Assembly: GCA_937958265.1 (NCBI GenBank)
Contig: CALGNX010000014.1
Coordinates: 62,001-126,000 of the forward strand
DNA length: 64,000 bases
Direction: 5' to 3'
DNA from: an uncultured Algibacter sp.
Lineage (GTDB): Bacteria; Bacteroidota; Bacteroidia; Flavobacteriales; Flavobacteriaceae
Shown here: piece by piece, positions 62,883 to 64,000 of the stretch
Layout of the letters: every line of letters starts with the position of its first letter
Numbering within the stretch: the stretch's first letter is position 1
The notes under the pieces: generated by a model
What the model was told of the DNA's origin: nothing
Seen by the model: only the letters and a program-made list of their open reading frames with translations
The model's database searches: none
Translations under genes and position numbers: made by a program

Positions 62883-64000
62883 TTATAGTTTATCGGTTGC
62901 CAATCTTCTTATTTCAGGGTTTGCATCATTTTTTGCTATATCCGCAATATCGTGCTGAAATGTCATTTTATTTAATGCTAGTTTTCGTATTTCAGGATCT
63001 TTATCGTTTTTTGCAACCTTCACAATATCTGACTGTAATCTCATTTTGTTTAATAACGCCCTTCTAGTGCCCGAGTTACTACTTTTAGTATTAACAACGT
63101 CTTTATGCAATTGGGGTTTGTGTACCTTTTTAATGGTTTTTTCAGTCTCTATTTTAATACCGTTTAAGTCTATTTTTACTTTAATGGAGTTAGACGTTTT
63201 ATTCTCGTCATTCTCATCACTTTCTACAGGCGTATTTTTACTATTAATTTTCGGTGTTTTTTCAGTTGAATGGTTTTCAGGGCAGTCTAAACATACAACG
63301 GTATTGTGTATTACCTTTAAATAATGTTCTTCCATACCATAGTCCAAAATATCATTAAGGTAAGATTTGTTTCTATGAAAGGTATTCGTGTTCTCATCCG
63401 CATACAATACGGTTCCCTCAGGTACATACAGTATAATTTTAACTTTTTGGTTTCTAAATTTATGCTTTAAACCAGTAGTTAAAAAGGCATTAAAGTTTAA
63501 TGCGTTATTAACAAAAGCATAGTTGTAATTTATAGCTTTAGCTCGGTTTTCAGCCATTTCATAACTTTTACCTCTAGCATGTTTTTCAATATGTAGTAAT
63601 GCTAAGGAGTCTTTAGTCGATCTTATAATTAATTGGATATTAGAAGTGTAAATAACCTTTTTATTACCCTCGCGCACAATTTCAAAGTCATCATTATTTT
63701 TATAAAGGCGCCCAGAATTGGAGTTAGAGTAACGCGTTTCGTGGTTAATCATTTTAATTTTTAAAGTATCTGTAGCTTTTATATTAACGGTTTCCTTTAG
63801 GTTAATATGTGCATCAAAAGCATATTCGTTAGCATGTGTAATACCAACAATAACCAAACCAATAACAGTTATAATCCAGACACCTAAAAGTGTAATTTTA
63901 GCAATATTACCAATAGATTTTAGGTTGTTAACCAATATTTTTAAACCCAAATAAAACAAGAAAAAGAAAGGAATAGCCAAGGCGAAAAAGGTTAATAAAG
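62883..64000 (-). CDS. PspC-type membrane protein with HEAT-like C-terminal repeats (5' end outside window)
   Basis: Only the C-terminal ~372 codons are in the window. The frame is open to the last base (LLTFFALAIPFFFLF reads through the edge), so an apparent start near 63980 is not the true one. Two hydrophobic segments are followed by a beta-rich extracytoplasmic region (about NIKATDTLKIKM to GMEEHYLKVI), a CLDCPEN motif and a polar linker. This matches the C-terminal part of flavobacterial PspC-domain proteins; the PspC domain itself would lie beyond 64000. The last ~60 residues contain two near-identical repeats (NKM..Q.DI..AKND..PEIR.LA), like HEAT repeats. Confidence 0.75.
   Translation of the reverse strand, partial: LLTFFALAIPFFFLFYLGLKILVNNLKSIGNIAKITLLGVWIITVIGLVIVGITHANEYAFDAHINLKETVNIKATDTLKIKMINHETRYSNSNSGRLYKNNDDFEIVREGNKKVIYTSNIQLIIRSTKDSLALLHIEKHARGKSYEMAENRAKAINYNYAFVNNALNFNAFLTTGLKHKFRNQKVKIILYVPEGTVLYADENTNTFHRNKSYLNDILDYGMEEHYLKVIHNTVVCLDCPENHSTEKTPKINSKNTPVESDENDENKTSNSIKVKIDLNGIKIETEKTIKKVHKPQLHKDVVNTKSSNSGTRRALLNKMRLQSDIVKVAKNDKDPEIRKLALNKMTFQHDIADIAKNDANPEIRRLATDKL

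Noticed and set aside
63980-64000. Complete gene starting at 63980 for the PspC-type protein
   Set aside because: The codon there is TTG and the frame stays open to the window edge with matching hydrophobic sequence, so the gene is cut by the window.
1-64000. CRISPR arrays, insertion sequences or prophage
   Set aside because: No regularly spaced direct repeats, transposase or integrase motifs, or phage structural genes are visible in the window.

Overview
The window is AT-rich chromosomal DNA from a Bacteroidota bacterium, almost certainly a marine or algae-associated member of the Flavobacteriaceae. The evidence is two SusC/SusD polysaccharide utilisation loci (PULs) with hybrid two-component regulators, the conserved flavobacterial order parA-parB-DUF5683-dapB-lepB-WbqC-DUF6122, TAnnTTTG-type -7 promoter elements, TAATG/ATGA gene overlaps, and few Shine-Dalgarno sequences. 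No phage, insertion sequence or CRISPR array was seen; a short flavobacterial palindromic repeat lies between xylB and xylA.

Layout. 1-5.1 kb: a small membrane protein, mutL, two tandem rhomboid proteases and a membrane-anchored endonuclease/exonuclease/phosphatase-fold protein. 5.2-10.6 kb: a lipoprotein, then a metal-homeostasis cluster (two COG0523 GTPases, mogA, folE, a MerC-domain protein) on the minus strand, divergent from a Fur-family regulator that is probably Zur. The divergent promoter region carries two ACAACT-N-AGTTGC operators. 10.8-16.9 kb: the housekeeping cell-envelope and chromosome-partition block. 17-21.7 kb: udk, a DivIC/FtsB-like gene and two methylmalonyl-CoA-mutase-like genes flanking a lipoprotein gene. 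The large mutase-like protein lacks the B12-binding domain and several substrate-contact residues. 22.07 kb: tRNA-Pro(TGG).

22.7-43.5 kb is PUL 1: a hybrid two-component regulator (HTCS), a PA14-containing GH3 of beta-xylosidase type, a GH16 laminarinase-type lipoprotein, SusC, SusD, an FG-GAP/ASPIC-UnbV lipoprotein, a PKD-containing surface-glycan-binding-type lipoprotein and a BglX-like GH3. 43.7-50.1 kb is a pentose cassette: GntR-type regulator, xylulokinase, xylose isomerase, sugar-proton symporter and small transaldolase. Together these suggest that extracellular and periplasmic hydrolysis releases xylose (and perhaps glucose), which enters through the symporter and is routed via xylulose-5-phosphate into the pentose phosphate pathway. 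50.4 kb: trxB. 51.7-61.7 kb is PUL 2: HTCS, SusC, SusD and a GH88 unsaturated glucuronyl hydrolase, with no polysaccharide lyase in view. The window ends with a DUF2807 protein and the 3' part of a PspC-type membrane protein with HEAT-like terminal repeats.

Most assignments rest on recognised motifs. Glycan specificities, the identity of the regulator as Zur, and the fate of the mutase pair are inferences. No database search could be run.
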